From: Mycobacterium persicum | GTDB lineage: Bacteria > Actinomycetota > Actinomycetes > Mycobacteriales > Mycobacteriaceae | Length of the DNA stretch: 37,368 nucleotides | Assembly: GCF_002086675.1 (NCBI RefSeq) | Contig: NZ_MVIF01000053.1 | Span: forward strand, 1 to 37,368 | Direction of reading: 5' to 3' | Shown: piece after piece, positions 14,581 through 23,240 of the stretch | Position numbering within the stretch: position 1 is the first letter of the stretch | Layout: each line of letters starts with the position of its first letter | Program-made: the position numbers and the translations under genes | The notes under the pieces: model-generated | Database searches by the model: none | Seen by the model: only the letters and a program-made list of their open reading frames with translations | Told to the model about the DNA's origin: nothing

Positions 14581-14994
14581 TCAATACTGCTCGACGATAT
14601 GGACAGGCTCTTCGGTGACGGCACCGGCGACGATGCGATAACTGCGTAGCTCACAACGCTCGGCATCACGGGTAGACACCAGCACATAATGCGCCTCCGG
14701 TTCCGCGGCCAGGCTGACGTCCGTGCGGCTTGGGTATGCCTCGGTCGCCGTATGCGAGTGATAGATGACGACCGGCACTTCGTTCGCGCTTTCCATGGAT
14801 CGCCACACCTGGAGTTGCTCGCCGGAATCGAAACGGTAAAACGTCGGCGAGCGCTCCACGTTGGTCATCGGGATATGGCGCTGGGGACGGTCGGAACCCT
14901 CCGGCCCCGCCAGCACCCCACAGGCTTCGTCAGGGTGATCGCGGCGGGCATGGGCGAACATCGCATCGACCAGGTCGGCACGAATCACCAGCAC
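14581..14994 (-). CDS. mec: Mec, JAMM-type CysO-cysteine peptidase
   Basis: 137-residue zinc metallopeptidase of the JAMM/MPN+ family that releases free cysteine from the CysO-Cys adduct. The full active-site signature is present: Glu23 in PDEACGVLAG and His79-x-His81 with Ser89 and Asp92 in YHSHTATEAYPSRTD. The start is a GTG at 14994, one base after the TGA of the S58 peptidase gene (TGAGGTG). Upstream in-frame codons resemble the longer N-terminus annotated in M. tuberculosis but contain no start codon. A GTG at 14988 is the fallback. It leads the mec - cysO - cysM cassette. Confidence 0.94.
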   Translation of the reverse strand: MLVIRADLVDAMFAHARRDHPDEACGVLAGPEGSDRPQRHIPMTNVERSPTFYRFDSGEQLQVWRSMESANEVPVVIYHSHTATEAYPSRTDVSLAAEPEAHYVLVSTRDAERCELRSYRIVAGAVTEEPVHIVEQY

Positions 14995-14995
14995 C

Positions 14996-16045
14996 TCAGC
15001 CGTTCCTTTCCGTACGTGTTCCGAATGCTCCCGGCAACATGGCGCGGTAGCTCGGTATTCCGGCCACCGGCGCGGCGGCGATGACACCAGCCACTACCGC
15101 TCGGGCCAGGCAATCGCCGGCGGCCGCTCCCACCGCGCTGACCAACGCCGTTTCCGGCGAAAGAGCGGCCGGTATGCCGGGGTCCGGCGGCACCTCGACC
15201 GCACCGGTGGCCAGCGCGAAGACGGTATCGCCGTCCAGTGGCGTGTGGGCCGGCCGGATCGAGCGGGCCAGCCCGTCGTGAGCCGCGATCGCGACGCGCC
15301 CACACGCGGCCGGACTCAGCGCCGCGTCCGTCGCGACCACCGCGATGGTGGTGTTCATGGGGCTGGACTCCGTCGGTAGCCGCGCCAGCGCGTCGAGCTG
15401 CTCGGCGGGTGGTTTGGTCAGCTCGAATTCGTCGATCAGCTCCGCCATCCACGGCAGGCCGGTCGCCGGATCGACGACGTTGCCCACCGAGTTCACCACG
15501 ACGACCGCGCCGACGGTCACGCCGGACGGCAGCGTGGTCGACGCTGTGCCGACGCCGCCCTTGAGCAGGCCGGCGCGCGCGCCCACGCCGGCGCCTACGG
15601 CCCCGACGGCAACATCGGCCTCAGCGGCTTCGCAAGCCAGGTACCCGAAGTCAGCCGAGGGCCGGCAAATCCAGCCTCCGACCGGCAGGTCGAAGATCAC
15701 CGCGGCCGGAACGATGGGCACCACCCCGGCGCCGCCCATACCGACAGCGACACCGCGGTGATGTTCCTCGAGCCAGCGCATGACACCGTCGGCGGCGGCC
15801 AGGCCATAGGCGCTGCCGCCGGCGAGCAGTACCGCGTCCACGAAGCGGACACTATTGACCGGATCCAACAGGTCGGTCTCGCGGGTTCCGGGCGCACCTC
15901 CGCGGCAGTCGACCGCACCGACCGTTCCGGGTGGCGGCAGCACAACAGTGACGCCACAAGCCCAGCCGGCGCCGAGGGACGCGTCGGGGTCGAGCCGCTG
16001 GTAGTGGCCGACGCGGATGCCGCCGACGTCGGTGATGGCGTTCAT
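14996..16045 (-). CDS. S58-family (DmpA-like) peptidase
   Basis: 349-residue protein of peptidase family S58 (L-aminopeptidase D-Ala-esterase/DmpA, N-terminal nucleophile fold), the counterpart of H37Rv Rv1333. The N-terminal motif ITDVGGIRVGH, the Gly-rich LLAGGSAYGLAAADGV near residue 73, and the putative autoproteolysis site NTTIAVVATD at residues 231-240 are all seen. Cleavage before Thr232 would create the nucleophile; that assignment follows the family. Substrates are probably small peptides, amides or esters. It lies directly upstream of mec with a one-base gap, so the two are tightly co-expressed; whether it helps process CysO-linked products is unknown. Confidence 0.9.
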   Translation of the reverse strand: MNAITDVGGIRVGHYQRLDPDASLGAGWACGVTVVLPPPGTVGAVDCRGGAPGTRETDLLDPVNSVRFVDAVLLAGGSAYGLAAADGVMRWLEEHHRGVAVGMGGAGVVPIVPAAVIFDLPVGGWICRPSADFGYLACEAAEADVAVGAVGAGVGARAGLLKGGVGTASTTLPSGVTVGAVVVVNSVGNVVDPATGLPWMAELIDEFELTKPPAEQLDALARLPTESSPMNTTIAVVATDAALSPAACGRVAIAAHDGLARSIRPAHTPLDGDTVFALATGAVEVPPDPGIPAALSPETALVSAVGAAAGDCLARAVVAGVIAAAPVAGIPSYRAMLPGAFGTRTERNG

Positions 16046-16061
16046 CCGGCTGCCGTCGCGA

Positions 16062-16649
16062 TCATCCGGCGGGTTTACCCATCAGCACCAGGACGAGGTA
16101 CTCCTGCAGAACCGTCAGCCATTGGTAGACGTCGTAATGCGCCGCCATGGGATGGTCGGCCGGCAGCCGCTCGGGCCCTTGCGGGCCGACGTTGAGCAGT
16201 ACTCCAAGAGTCAGCCGCAAGTCGTTGACGGCAGCAACCCAGGCGTTGGCATCGGACTCAGTCAACTCGAACCGACCGCCGTTTTCCGGGACCGTCTGCA
16301 GCAACTGCTGTGCGGCACCGCGTTTGGCGTCGATGATCGCCGGCTCATGCAGACTGCGAAGGGCGGCGTTGAGCGTCTCGGAGGCATCGAGGGTCATCGG
16401 GTCGCCGGGATCCAGCTTGTAGAAATCCGGCAGCAGCCGACGCAGCGTCGGGTCACCCGGACGGTCGGAGTGCCCGGTCTTTATGCCGGTAATCTCTTCG
16501 AGTTCGTCTGTCGGAGTGGTCGATTCGCGTTCGTCGAACAGCCCGACCATCGCGCCGACCAGATTCTTGAGCAGGGCTGCCTCGTGGGGAGCCAAGGCGG
16601 ACCGAAAACGAGGGCCGTTGCGGGTTTCGACGCGCTTCCATTTGCGCAC
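16062..16649 (-). CDS. DUF2017 protein
   Basis: 195-residue soluble protein of the DUF2017 family, the counterpart of H37Rv Rv1332, sometimes labelled a transcriptional regulator without direct proof. It is mostly helical: EAALLKNLVGAMVGLFDER near residue 22, a charged spacer, and a C-terminal half with DANAWVAAVNDLRLTLG and YDVYQWLTVLQEYLVLVL. No helix-turn-helix, enzyme motif or membrane segment is obvious. The GTG at 16649 is the only start after an in-frame TGA. It lies between clpS (24 bases upstream) and the S58 peptidase (16 bases downstream). The conserved association with clpS suggests a link to proteolysis, but this is inference. Confidence 0.85.
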   Translation of the reverse strand: MRKWKRVETRNGPRFRSALAPHEAALLKNLVGAMVGLFDERESTTPTDELEEITGIKTGHSDRPGDPTLRRLLPDFYKLDPGDPMTLDASETLNAALRSLHEPAIIDAKRGAAQQLLQTVPENGGRFELTESDANAWVAAVNDLRLTLGVLLNVGPQGPERLPADHPMAAHYDVYQWLTVLQEYLVLVLMGKPAG

Positions 16650-16673
16650 GCTGGATCCGGATACCCTCGAAGC

Positions 16674-16979
16674 TCACCGGTCCTGCTGCATCGTCGCCCA
16701 TAATCCGGCGGCGTGCAGTTTGGACACATCGACCTCCATGGCTTCCCGGCTGCCGGCCGAGACCACTGCCTTTCCCTCGTTGTGCACCTGCAGCATCAGC
16801 GTGGTGGCATGCGGCTCGCTGTAGCCGAACAACTTTTGGAACACGTACGTCACATAGCTCATCAAGTTGACCGGGTCGTCCCAGACGATGGTCACCCACG
16901 GACTGGCCGTCACATCGACCGGCGCGGACTCGCGTTGCCCGGTCGATCCGGGCTTGGCGGGCGCTGATGCAGCAACCAT
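16674..16979 (-). CDS. clpS: ClpS, N-end-rule adaptor of the Clp protease
   Basis: 101-residue adaptor that delivers substrates with destabilising N-terminal residues to the ClpC/ClpP machine. The core is fully conserved: VTIVWDDPVNLMSYVTYVF with the substrate-pocket DD/N residues, FGYSEPHATTLMLQVHNEG, and the C-terminal VDVSKLHAAGLWATM. The ATG at 16979 is chosen over the one at 16985: it gives the usual mycobacterial length, and TATCCT ends exactly 6 bases upstream, the leaderless arrangement. It heads the long minus-strand run and is divergent from pncB1 across 66 bases. Confidence 0.95.
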   Translation of the reverse strand: MVAASAPAKPGSTGQRESAPVDVTASPWVTIVWDDPVNLMSYVTYVFQKLFGYSEPHATTLMLQVHNEGKAVVSAGSREAMEVDVSKLHAAGLWATMQQDR

Positions 16980-16985
16980 AGCCAT

Positions 16986-16991
16986 AGGATA
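16986..16991 (-). promoter_or_regulatory. -10 box for leaderless clpS
   Basis: TATCCT on the minus strand, 6 bases before the ATG at 16979. It overlaps no ribosome-binding site. It shares a 66-bp intergenic region with the pncB1 promoter. Confidence 0.5.
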
Positions 16992-17033
16992 GCGAGCCAC
17001 TGCGGTGGATACCGAGACCCCGACGCGAACCGA

Positions 17034-17039
17034 TACGGT
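17034..17039 (+). promoter_or_regulatory. -10 box for leaderless pncB1
   Basis: TACGGT ends 6 bases before the GTG at 17046, so the mRNA should start at the start codon. It is a mirror of the clpS arrangement on the other strand. Confidence 0.5.
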
Positions 17040-17045
17040 TGCGGG

Positions 17046-18362
17046 GTGAATGACTCGGTCCCCGCTGGGCTCCTGACCGACAAGTACGAGCTGACCATGC
17101 TGGCGGCCGCGCTGCGCGACGGCACAGCCAATCGCCGGACCACGTGGGAGGTGTTCGCCCGCCGGCTTCCCGCGGGCCGCCGGTACGGGGTGGTGGCCGG
17201 AACCGGTCGACTGCTGGAGCTGTTGCCGCAGTTCAGGTTCGACGACGAGGCGTGCGAGTTACTGGCCCACTTCCTCGACCCTGAGACCCTGGGTTACCTC
17301 CGGGATTTTCGCTTCTGCGGCGATATCGACGGCTACCCGGAAGGCGAACTGTACTTCCCCGGTTCCCCGGTGCTCTCGGTGCACGGCAGTTTCGCCGAAT
17401 GCGTGCTGCTGGAAACGCTGGTGCTGTCGATCTTCAACCACGACACGGCGATCGCGTCCGCGGCGGCGCGGATGGTCAGCGCCGCCGGCGGCCGCCCGTT
17501 GGTCGAAATGGGCACCCGCCGGACACATGAGCGCGCCGCGGTCGCCGCCGCCCGGGCCGCTTATCTCGCGGGCTTCGCCGGCTCGTCCAATCTGGAAGCC
17601 CGGCGACGCTACGGGATACCCACCGAAGGCACCGCGGCCCACGCGTTCACGATGCTTTATGCGCACCGGGACAGTCCCTCGGCTACGTCAGAGTTGGCCG
17701 CGTTCCGCGCCCAGGTCGAGGCGCTGGGCCCGGACACGACGCTGCTCGTCGACACCTACGACGTGACGACCGGTATCGCCAACGCTGTCGCTGCCGCCGG
17801 TACCGGGCTCGGCGCGGTCCGCATCGACTCCGGCGAGTTGGGCGTGCTGGCCCGCCAAGCCCGCGAGCAGCTCGACCAACTCGGCGCCAACAAGACCCGC
17901 ATCATGGTGTCCGGCGATCTCGACGAGTTCGCCATCGCGGCGCTGCGCGCGGAGCCGGTTGATAGTTACGGCGTCGGGACGTCGCTGGTCACCGGCTCGG
18001 GTGCGCCGACCGCGAACATGGTCTACAAACTGGTCGAGGTCGACGGCATGCCCGTGCAAAAACGCAGCAGCCACAAGGAATCCCGAGGCGGCCGCAAAGA
18101 AGCGCTGCGGCTGTCGAAGCCCACGGGCACCATCACCGAGGAAATCGTGCATCCGGCGGGGCGCCCTCCGACCACCACCGAGCCGCACCGAGTGTTGACC
18201 ACCCCGCTGGTTCGCGGCGGAGATGTGGTAGCCGATACGGGTAGCGCTGCGCTGGCGTCGGCCCGCAAGCTCGTCGCGTCGGGGTTGCACAGCCTGCCCT
18301 GGGAGGGACTGAAATTGGCGCCCGGCGACCCGGCCATCCCGACCCAGACGATCACGCCCTGA
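17046..18362 (+). CDS. pncB1: Nicotinate phosphoribosyltransferase
   Basis: 438-residue enzyme of NAD salvage that joins nicotinate to PRPP, giving nicotinate mononucleotide. Family motifs: LTDKYELTMLAAAL near residue 9, VVAGTGRLLELL, FVEMGTRRTHE-like VEMGTRRTHERAA near 156, SSNLEARRRYGIPTEGT leading to the conserved His of TAAHAF near 199, VRIDSGELG, and SYGVGTSLVTG in the phosphate-binding half. Its size and position next to clpS and dinG match PncB1 (Rv1330c) rather than the second mycobacterial copy, PncB2. The GTG start lies 6 bases after a TACGGT box, with no ribosome-binding site. The dinG gene begins 34 bases after its stop and may be cotranscribed. Confidence 0.95.
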   Translation: MNDSVPAGLLTDKYELTMLAAALRDGTANRRTTWEVFARRLPAGRRYGVVAGTGRLLELLPQFRFDDEACELLAHFLDPETLGYLRDFRFCGDIDGYPEGELYFPGSPVLSVHGSFAECVLLETLVLSIFNHDTAIASAAARMVSAAGGRPLVEMGTRRTHERAAVAAARAAYLAGFAGSSNLEARRRYGIPTEGTAAHAFTMLYAHRDSPSATSELAAFRAQVEALGPDTTLLVDTYDVTTGIANAVAAAGTGLGAVRIDSGELGVLARQAREQLDQLGANKTRIMVSGDLDEFAIAALRAEPVDSYGVGTSLVTGSGAPTANMVYKLVEVDGMPVQKRSSHKESRGGRKEALRLSKPTGTITEEIVHPAGRPPTTTEPHRVLTTPLVRGGDVVADTGSAALASARKLVASGLHSLPWEGLKLAPGDPAIPTQTITP

Positions 18363-18396
18363 GATCCGATTCGACAAGGGAGTAACCACGCCTGAG

Positions 18397-20382
18397 GTGT
18401 CTGTTCCCGAGTTGCTGGCCGTCGCCGTGGCAGCCCTGGGCGGCAGCGAACGCCGCGGCCAGCTGGAGATGGCCAATGCCGTGGCACAGGCTTTCGCGAC
18501 CGGCCAGCACCTCGTCGTCCAGGCCGGCACCGGCACCGGTAAGTCCCTGGCATACCTGATTCCGGCGATTGTCCGTGCGGTCGGCGACGACGAGCCCGTC
18601 GTGGTGTCGACCGCAACGATCGCCCTGCAGCGGCAACTCGTCGATCGCGACCTACCCCGGCTCGCCGATGCGCTCACGGCTTCCCTGCCCCGCCGGCCGC
18701 AATTCGCATTGCTCAAAGGGCGAGGAAACTATCTGTGCCTCAACAAGGTTCACAACGGCGGCGCGGACGTCGACGCGGCCGGCGAGCCGCAGGAGGAACT
18801 CTTCAACCCCATGGCCGTGACCGCGCTGGGCCGTAACGTGCAACGGCTCACCGAATGGGCGACCACAACCGGCACCGGAGACCGCGACGACCTCAAACCC
18901 GGCGTGGCCGATCGGTCGTGGTCGCAGGTCAGCGTCTCCGCGCGGGAATGCCTCGGCGTGGCCCGCTGCCCGTATGGCTCCGAGTGCTTCTCCGAACGGG
19001 CACGCGCCCGGGCGGGTTCCGCCGATATCGTCGTCACCAATCATGCGTTGCTGGCCGTCGACGCCGTTGCTGAATCCTCGGTGCTGCCCGAACACCGGCT
19101 CTTGGTGGTCGACGAGGCGCACGAGCTGGCCGACCGGGTGACCTCGGTGGCCACCGCGGAGCTGACGTCGGCAACCCTCGGTGTGGCCGCGCGGCGGATC
19201 GCCCGGCTGGTCGCCCCGGAGGTGCTGGAGCGGTTGGAAGCGGCGTCGGCGACCTTCGCCTCGACGATCCACGACGCGCCACCCGGGCGCATCGATTACC
19301 TCGACGACGAGTTGGCGACATACCTGACGGCGCTACGGGACGCGGCCGGTGCAGCCCGCTCGGCGATCGACAGCACCAGCGACGCGAAGGCGGCGTCAGC
19401 CCGCGCCGAAGCCGCGGCGGCCCTGACCGAGATTTCCAATACCGCGTCGCGGATACTGACGTCCTTCGCACCGGCGATCCCCGACCGCACCGACGTGGTC
19501 TGGCTCGACCATGAGGAGAACCGCGGTTCGCCCCGCAGCGTGCTGCGGGTGGCTCCGCTGTCGGTCGCCAATCTGCTGGCCACTGCCATATTCGCCCGTT
19601 CGACGACGGTGCTGACCTCGGCGACGCTGGCAATCGGTGGGACCTTCGACGCGATGGCGGCGTCCTGGGGCCTGACGTCAGACAGATCCTCGGACAAGCC
19701 TTCGGACACACCGTGGCGCGGGCTGGACGTGGGATCGCCCTTCCACCATGCGAAGTCGGGAATCCTCTACGTGGCGGCCCATCTTCCGCCGCCCGGCCGG
19801 GACGGGACCGGGTCGGTCGAGCAGCTGACCGAAATCGCCGAACTCGTCGCCGCAGCCGGCGGGCGGACCCTTGGCCTGTTCTCCTCGATGCGCGCGGCGC
19901 GCGCCGCCGCCGAAGCCATGCGCGAACGGCTTTCCACACCGGTGTTGTGCCAGGGCGACGACAGCACCTCCGCGCTGGTCGAGCAGTTCACCGCCGACGC
20001 CGCCACCTCGCTGTTCGGCACCCTGTCGTTGTGGCAGGGCGTCGATGTACCCGGACCGTCGCTGTCGTTGGTCCTGATCGACCGCATCCCGTTTCCACGT
20101 CCGGACGACCCACTGCTGAGCGCCCGCCAGCGGGCAGTGGCGGCTCGCGGCGGCAACGGTTTCATGACGGTCGCCGCCAATCATGCGGCGCTGCTGCTGG
20201 CGCAGGGCGCGGGTCGGCTGTTGCGCGGGGTCAGCGACCGTGGGGTGGTGGCGGTGCTGGATTCGCGAATGGCGACCGCCCGCTACGGGGACTACCTGCG
20301 AGCCTCGCTGCCCCCGTTCTGGCAGCCCACCAACCCAGCCCAGGTCCGCGCGGCGCTGCAGCGACTGTCGGCCGCCGGCTGA
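18397..20382 (+). CDS. dinG: DinG/XPD-family ATP-dependent DNA helicase
   Basis: 661-residue superfamily 2, iron-sulfur type 5'-3' DNA helicase. Walker A is QAGTGTGKS (residues 42-50), Walker B VVDEAHEL, and motif VI QGAGRLLRG. Four cysteines for a 4Fe-4S cluster are visible in YLCLNKV and in RECLGVARCPYGSECF. Such helicases unwind DNA during repair, replication-fork rescue or R-loop removal. The GTG at 18397 gives MSVPELLAVAV; an AAGGGAG lies 14 bases upstream, farther than ideal. A short Ser-Asp-rich insertion near residue 430 (SDRSSDKPSDTPW) looks like a small tandem expansion. Its TGA directly abuts the convergent glgP stop. Confidence 0.94.
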   Translation: MSVPELLAVAVAALGGSERRGQLEMANAVAQAFATGQHLVVQAGTGTGKSLAYLIPAIVRAVGDDEPVVVSTATIALQRQLVDRDLPRLADALTASLPRRPQFALLKGRGNYLCLNKVHNGGADVDAAGEPQEELFNPMAVTALGRNVQRLTEWATTTGTGDRDDLKPGVADRSWSQVSVSARECLGVARCPYGSECFSERARARAGSADIVVTNHALLAVDAVAESSVLPEHRLLVVDEAHELADRVTSVATAELTSATLGVAARRIARLVAPEVLERLEAASATFASTIHDAPPGRIDYLDDELATYLTALRDAAGAARSAIDSTSDAKAASARAEAAAALTEISNTASRILTSFAPAIPDRTDVVWLDHEENRGSPRSVLRVAPLSVANLLATAIFARSTTVLTSATLAIGGTFDAMAASWGLTSDRSSDKPSDTPWRGLDVGSPFHHAKSGILYVAAHLPPPGRDGTGSVEQLTEIAELVAAAGGRTLGLFSSMRAARAAAEAMRERLSTPVLCQGDDSTSALVEQFTADAATSLFGTLSLWQGVDVPGPSLSLVLIDRIPFPRPDDPLLSARQRAVAARGGNGFMTVAANHAALLLAQGAGRLLRGVSDRGVVAVLDSRMATARYGDYLRASLPPFWQPTNPAQVRAALQRLSAAG

Positions 20383-22986
20383 TCAGCCCCCGGCCAGGGT
20401 CACCAGCCCCAGCTCGTTGCCGGCGGCCAGCATCGGATGGCGAGGCAGCACTCGCACGGTGTAGCCGACGGCCCCCGCCAGCGGCAGCGGGGTTGTCGTC
20501 GAGAAGATGTGGCTCACACCGTCGGTACCGGTATGCGACATTTCGACGGTGCTCGGGTCCAGCAGCACATCGCCGGGGTCGACCCTGCCCAGCACTGCTT
20601 GGACGGTCACCTCGTCCGGTTGCAGGCCGGCCAGTTGCACGATGGCGGTCAAGGTCAGCTTCGAGCCGAGCAGCGGAGTATCAGGCAGCCCGGCGCTGTC
20701 CACGTCGGTGATCTCGATCCGCGGCCACGCCGCCTCGGCGCGCCGCCGGTAGGCGGCCAGCTCACGGGCCCCGGCGAACTCGGTGCCGTCACCCGCAACA
20801 CCGATGGTCCTACGCCACGATTGCGCCGCCGGAGCGTAGTAGTGCTGGACGTAGTCGCGCACCATGCGTGAAGCCAGCACTTTCGGTCCCAGGGTCTGCA
20901 GGGTGTGCCGCACCATCTCCATCCATCGCGGCGGCACGCCGCGTTCGTCACGCTCGTAAAACTTCGGCGCCACCGCCTGCTCCAACAGGTTGTAGAGCCC
21001 ATTGGACTCCAGGTCATCGCGTCGTTCCGGATCTGCCACGCCGTCGGCAGACGGTATCTCCCAGCCGTTTTCGCCGTCGTACCATTCGTCCCACCAGCCG
21101 TCGCGGACGGATAGATTCAGCCCCCCGTTGAGCGCGCTCTTCATCCCGGATGTTCCGCACGCTTCCAACGGCCGCAACGGGTTGTTCAGCCACACGTCGC
21201 AGCCCCAGTACAACAACCGGGCCATCGACATGTCGTAGTTGGGCAAGAAGGCGATGCGGTGGCGCACCTGCGGCCGGTCGGCGAACCGCACCACCTGCTG
21301 GATCAGCGCCTTTCCCCCGTCGTCGGCCGGATGCGACTTGCCTGCCACGATCAGCTGTATCGGCCGTTCGGGGTCCAACAGCAGCTTCTCGAGTCGATCC
21401 GGATCACGCAGCATCAGGGTCAGCCGCTTGTACGTCGGAACCCGGCGGGCAAACCCGATGGTCAACACGTTCGGATCGAAGGCCGTTGCGATCCAGCCCA
21501 ATTCGGCTTCGGAGGCACCGCGTTCCAGCCATGATTGCCGCAGCCGCGCCCGCACGTCCTCCACCAGCAACGAGCGCAGCTGTGACCGGATCCACCACAG
21601 GTGGCCGGCATCCACCTGCTGTAACCGCAGCCAGACGGCGGGCTCTGCGAACGAGTCCGAACCGGCCAGTTCGCGGCCCAGCTCCAGCCATTGCGGCGCG
21701 GCCCAGCTGCGGGCGTGCACCCCGTTGGTGATCGACCCGATCGGGACTTCGTCGTGGTCGAATCCGGGCCACAGTTCGTTGAACATGGCCCGGCTGACCC
21801 TGCCGTGCAGCAGCGAGACACCGTTGGCCCGTTGCGCCAGCCGCAGCCCCATGTGGGCCATGTTGAACTTGGTGGGATCGTCCTCGGCGCCCAGTGCCAG
21901 GATGCGCTCGGTCGGCACGCCCGGCAGCAGCCCCGGCTCGCCATCGCCGAAGTAGCGCCGCACCATGTCCACCGGGAACCGGTCGATACCGGCGGGTACC
22001 GGAGTGTGCGTGGTGAACACCGTGCTGGACCGCACCACCGTCAGCGCGGTATCGAAGTCCAATCCCGAGTCGGTGATGAGTTCCCGGATGCGTTCGGCTC
22101 CCAGGAATCCGGCGTGGCCCTCGTTCATGTGGAATACCTCGGGGGCCGGCAATCCCTGGATGGCGGTGAACGCGCGAATCGCCCTTATCCCACCGATACC
22201 GGCCAAGATCTCCTGCTTGATCCGGTGTTCTTGGTCACCCCCGTAGAGGCGGTCGGTCACGCCGCGCAGCTCGTGCTCGTTTTCCGGAATATCGGAATCC
22301 AGCAGCAGCAGCGGCACCCGGCCCACCTGGGCAACCCAGATCCGGGCGCGCAGCTGCCCGGAATCCGGCACCGCCAGCTCGACCAGCACCGGATCACCGT
22401 TGGCGTCGGTAAGCAGGCGCAACGGCAGCCCATGCGGGTCCAGCGACGGATAGGTCTCCTGTTGCCAGCCGTCGGCGGTCAGCGACTGCCGAAAATATCC
22501 GGAGCGGTAGTACAGACCGACCGCGATCAGCGGCAGCCCCAGATCGGACGCGGCCTTGAGATGGTCGCCGGCCAGAATCCCAAGGCCGCCAGAGTAATTG
22601 GGCAGCACTTCGGCGATGCCGAACTCCATCGAGAAGTACCCGATGCTGGTGGGCAGGCTAGGCCCCGGTGCCCCGGGGACACCCGCCAGCTCGCGCTGCT
22701 GGTACCACAGTGGGCGGCTCAGGTAGTCGGCCAAGTCGGCCGCCTGCTCGTCGAGCCGGCGCAGGAATTCTTCGTCGAGCGCCAACTCGTCCAGGCGTGC
22801 CGGTTTGACCGCACCCAGCACCGCCACCGGGTCGTGGCAGCTAGCCCACAGTGCCGGGTCGATGCTCGCGAACAAGTCCTGGGTGGCCTTTTCCCAGGAC
22901 CACCGCAGGTTGGTCGACAGCTGGTCCAGCGCGGCAAGACGGTCGGGCAGATGAGCACGGACGGTAAACCGGCGGAGGGCTTTCAC
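20383..22986 (-). CDS. glgP: Alpha-glucan (glycogen) phosphorylase
   Basis: 867-residue GT35 phosphorylase that releases glucose-1-phosphate from the ends of alpha-1,4-glucan using phosphate and PLP. The N-terminus (LDQLSTNLRWSW) is the DUF3417 extension typical of the actinobacterial type. The catalytic domain begins at GYFSMEFGIAEVLPNYSGGL, and the PLP-binding Lys is in LEACGTSGMKSALNGGLNLS. FHMNEGHAGFL and FTTHTPVPAGIDRF are also conserved. The start is a GTG at 22986, preceded by TAAGGT 8 bases upstream. It is divergent from glgE across about 250 bases and convergent with dinG with no gap between the two stop codons. It works against GlgE and GlgB by mobilising the polymer they build. Confidence 0.96.
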   Translation of the reverse strand: MKALRRFTVRAHLPDRLAALDQLSTNLRWSWEKATQDLFASIDPALWASCHDPVAVLGAVKPARLDELALDEEFLRRLDEQAADLADYLSRPLWYQQRELAGVPGAPGPSLPTSIGYFSMEFGIAEVLPNYSGGLGILAGDHLKAASDLGLPLIAVGLYYRSGYFRQSLTADGWQQETYPSLDPHGLPLRLLTDANGDPVLVELAVPDSGQLRARIWVAQVGRVPLLLLDSDIPENEHELRGVTDRLYGGDQEHRIKQEILAGIGGIRAIRAFTAIQGLPAPEVFHMNEGHAGFLGAERIRELITDSGLDFDTALTVVRSSTVFTTHTPVPAGIDRFPVDMVRRYFGDGEPGLLPGVPTERILALGAEDDPTKFNMAHMGLRLAQRANGVSLLHGRVSRAMFNELWPGFDHDEVPIGSITNGVHARSWAAPQWLELGRELAGSDSFAEPAVWLRLQQVDAGHLWWIRSQLRSLLVEDVRARLRQSWLERGASEAELGWIATAFDPNVLTIGFARRVPTYKRLTLMLRDPDRLEKLLLDPERPIQLIVAGKSHPADDGGKALIQQVVRFADRPQVRHRIAFLPNYDMSMARLLYWGCDVWLNNPLRPLEACGTSGMKSALNGGLNLSVRDGWWDEWYDGENGWEIPSADGVADPERRDDLESNGLYNLLEQAVAPKFYERDERGVPPRWMEMVRHTLQTLGPKVLASRMVRDYVQHYYAPAAQSWRRTIGVAGDGTEFAGARELAAYRRRAEAAWPRIEITDVDSAGLPDTPLLGSKLTLTAIVQLAGLQPDEVTVQAVLGRVDPGDVLLDPSTVEMSHTGTDGVSHIFSTTTPLPLAGAVGYTVRVLPRHPMLAAGNELGLVTLAGG

Positions 22987-22994
22987 GCGTCTTT

Positions 22995-23000
22995 ACCTTA
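22995..23000 (-). promoter_or_regulatory. -10 box near the glgP start
   Basis: TAAGGT on the minus strand, 8 bases before the GTG of glgP. It predicts an mRNA with no leader or one of only a base or two. Confidence 0.4.
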
Positions 23001-23065
23001 CTGAGGATTCCGTTGGAAGCGGGCTACTCGGCGACAGGTCGGGCCCCGCCGGTGTGGCCGGACAC

Positions 23066-23071
23066 TAGGGT
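23066..23071 (+). promoter_or_regulatory. Possible -10 box for glgE
   Basis: TAGGGT fits the mycobacterial TANNNT pattern. If used, it would give glgE a leader of about 160 bases, unlike the leaderless genes nearby. Weak evidence, with no -35 box seen. Confidence 0.3.
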
Positions 23072-23240
23072 GGGTATGGGGCGCTAAGACGAGCAGACAA
23101 CGACACACGAAGGACACCCCGGTGACACCGCTGTTGCTCGTCCCCGGGGTGACGAGCCCAGGAACGGTCCGCAGGGCCAAGGGGGACGAGGTCGGGTTTC
23201 CCGCCTGCATGGGCGAGCCGCGAACAGAACGGAGTGATTG

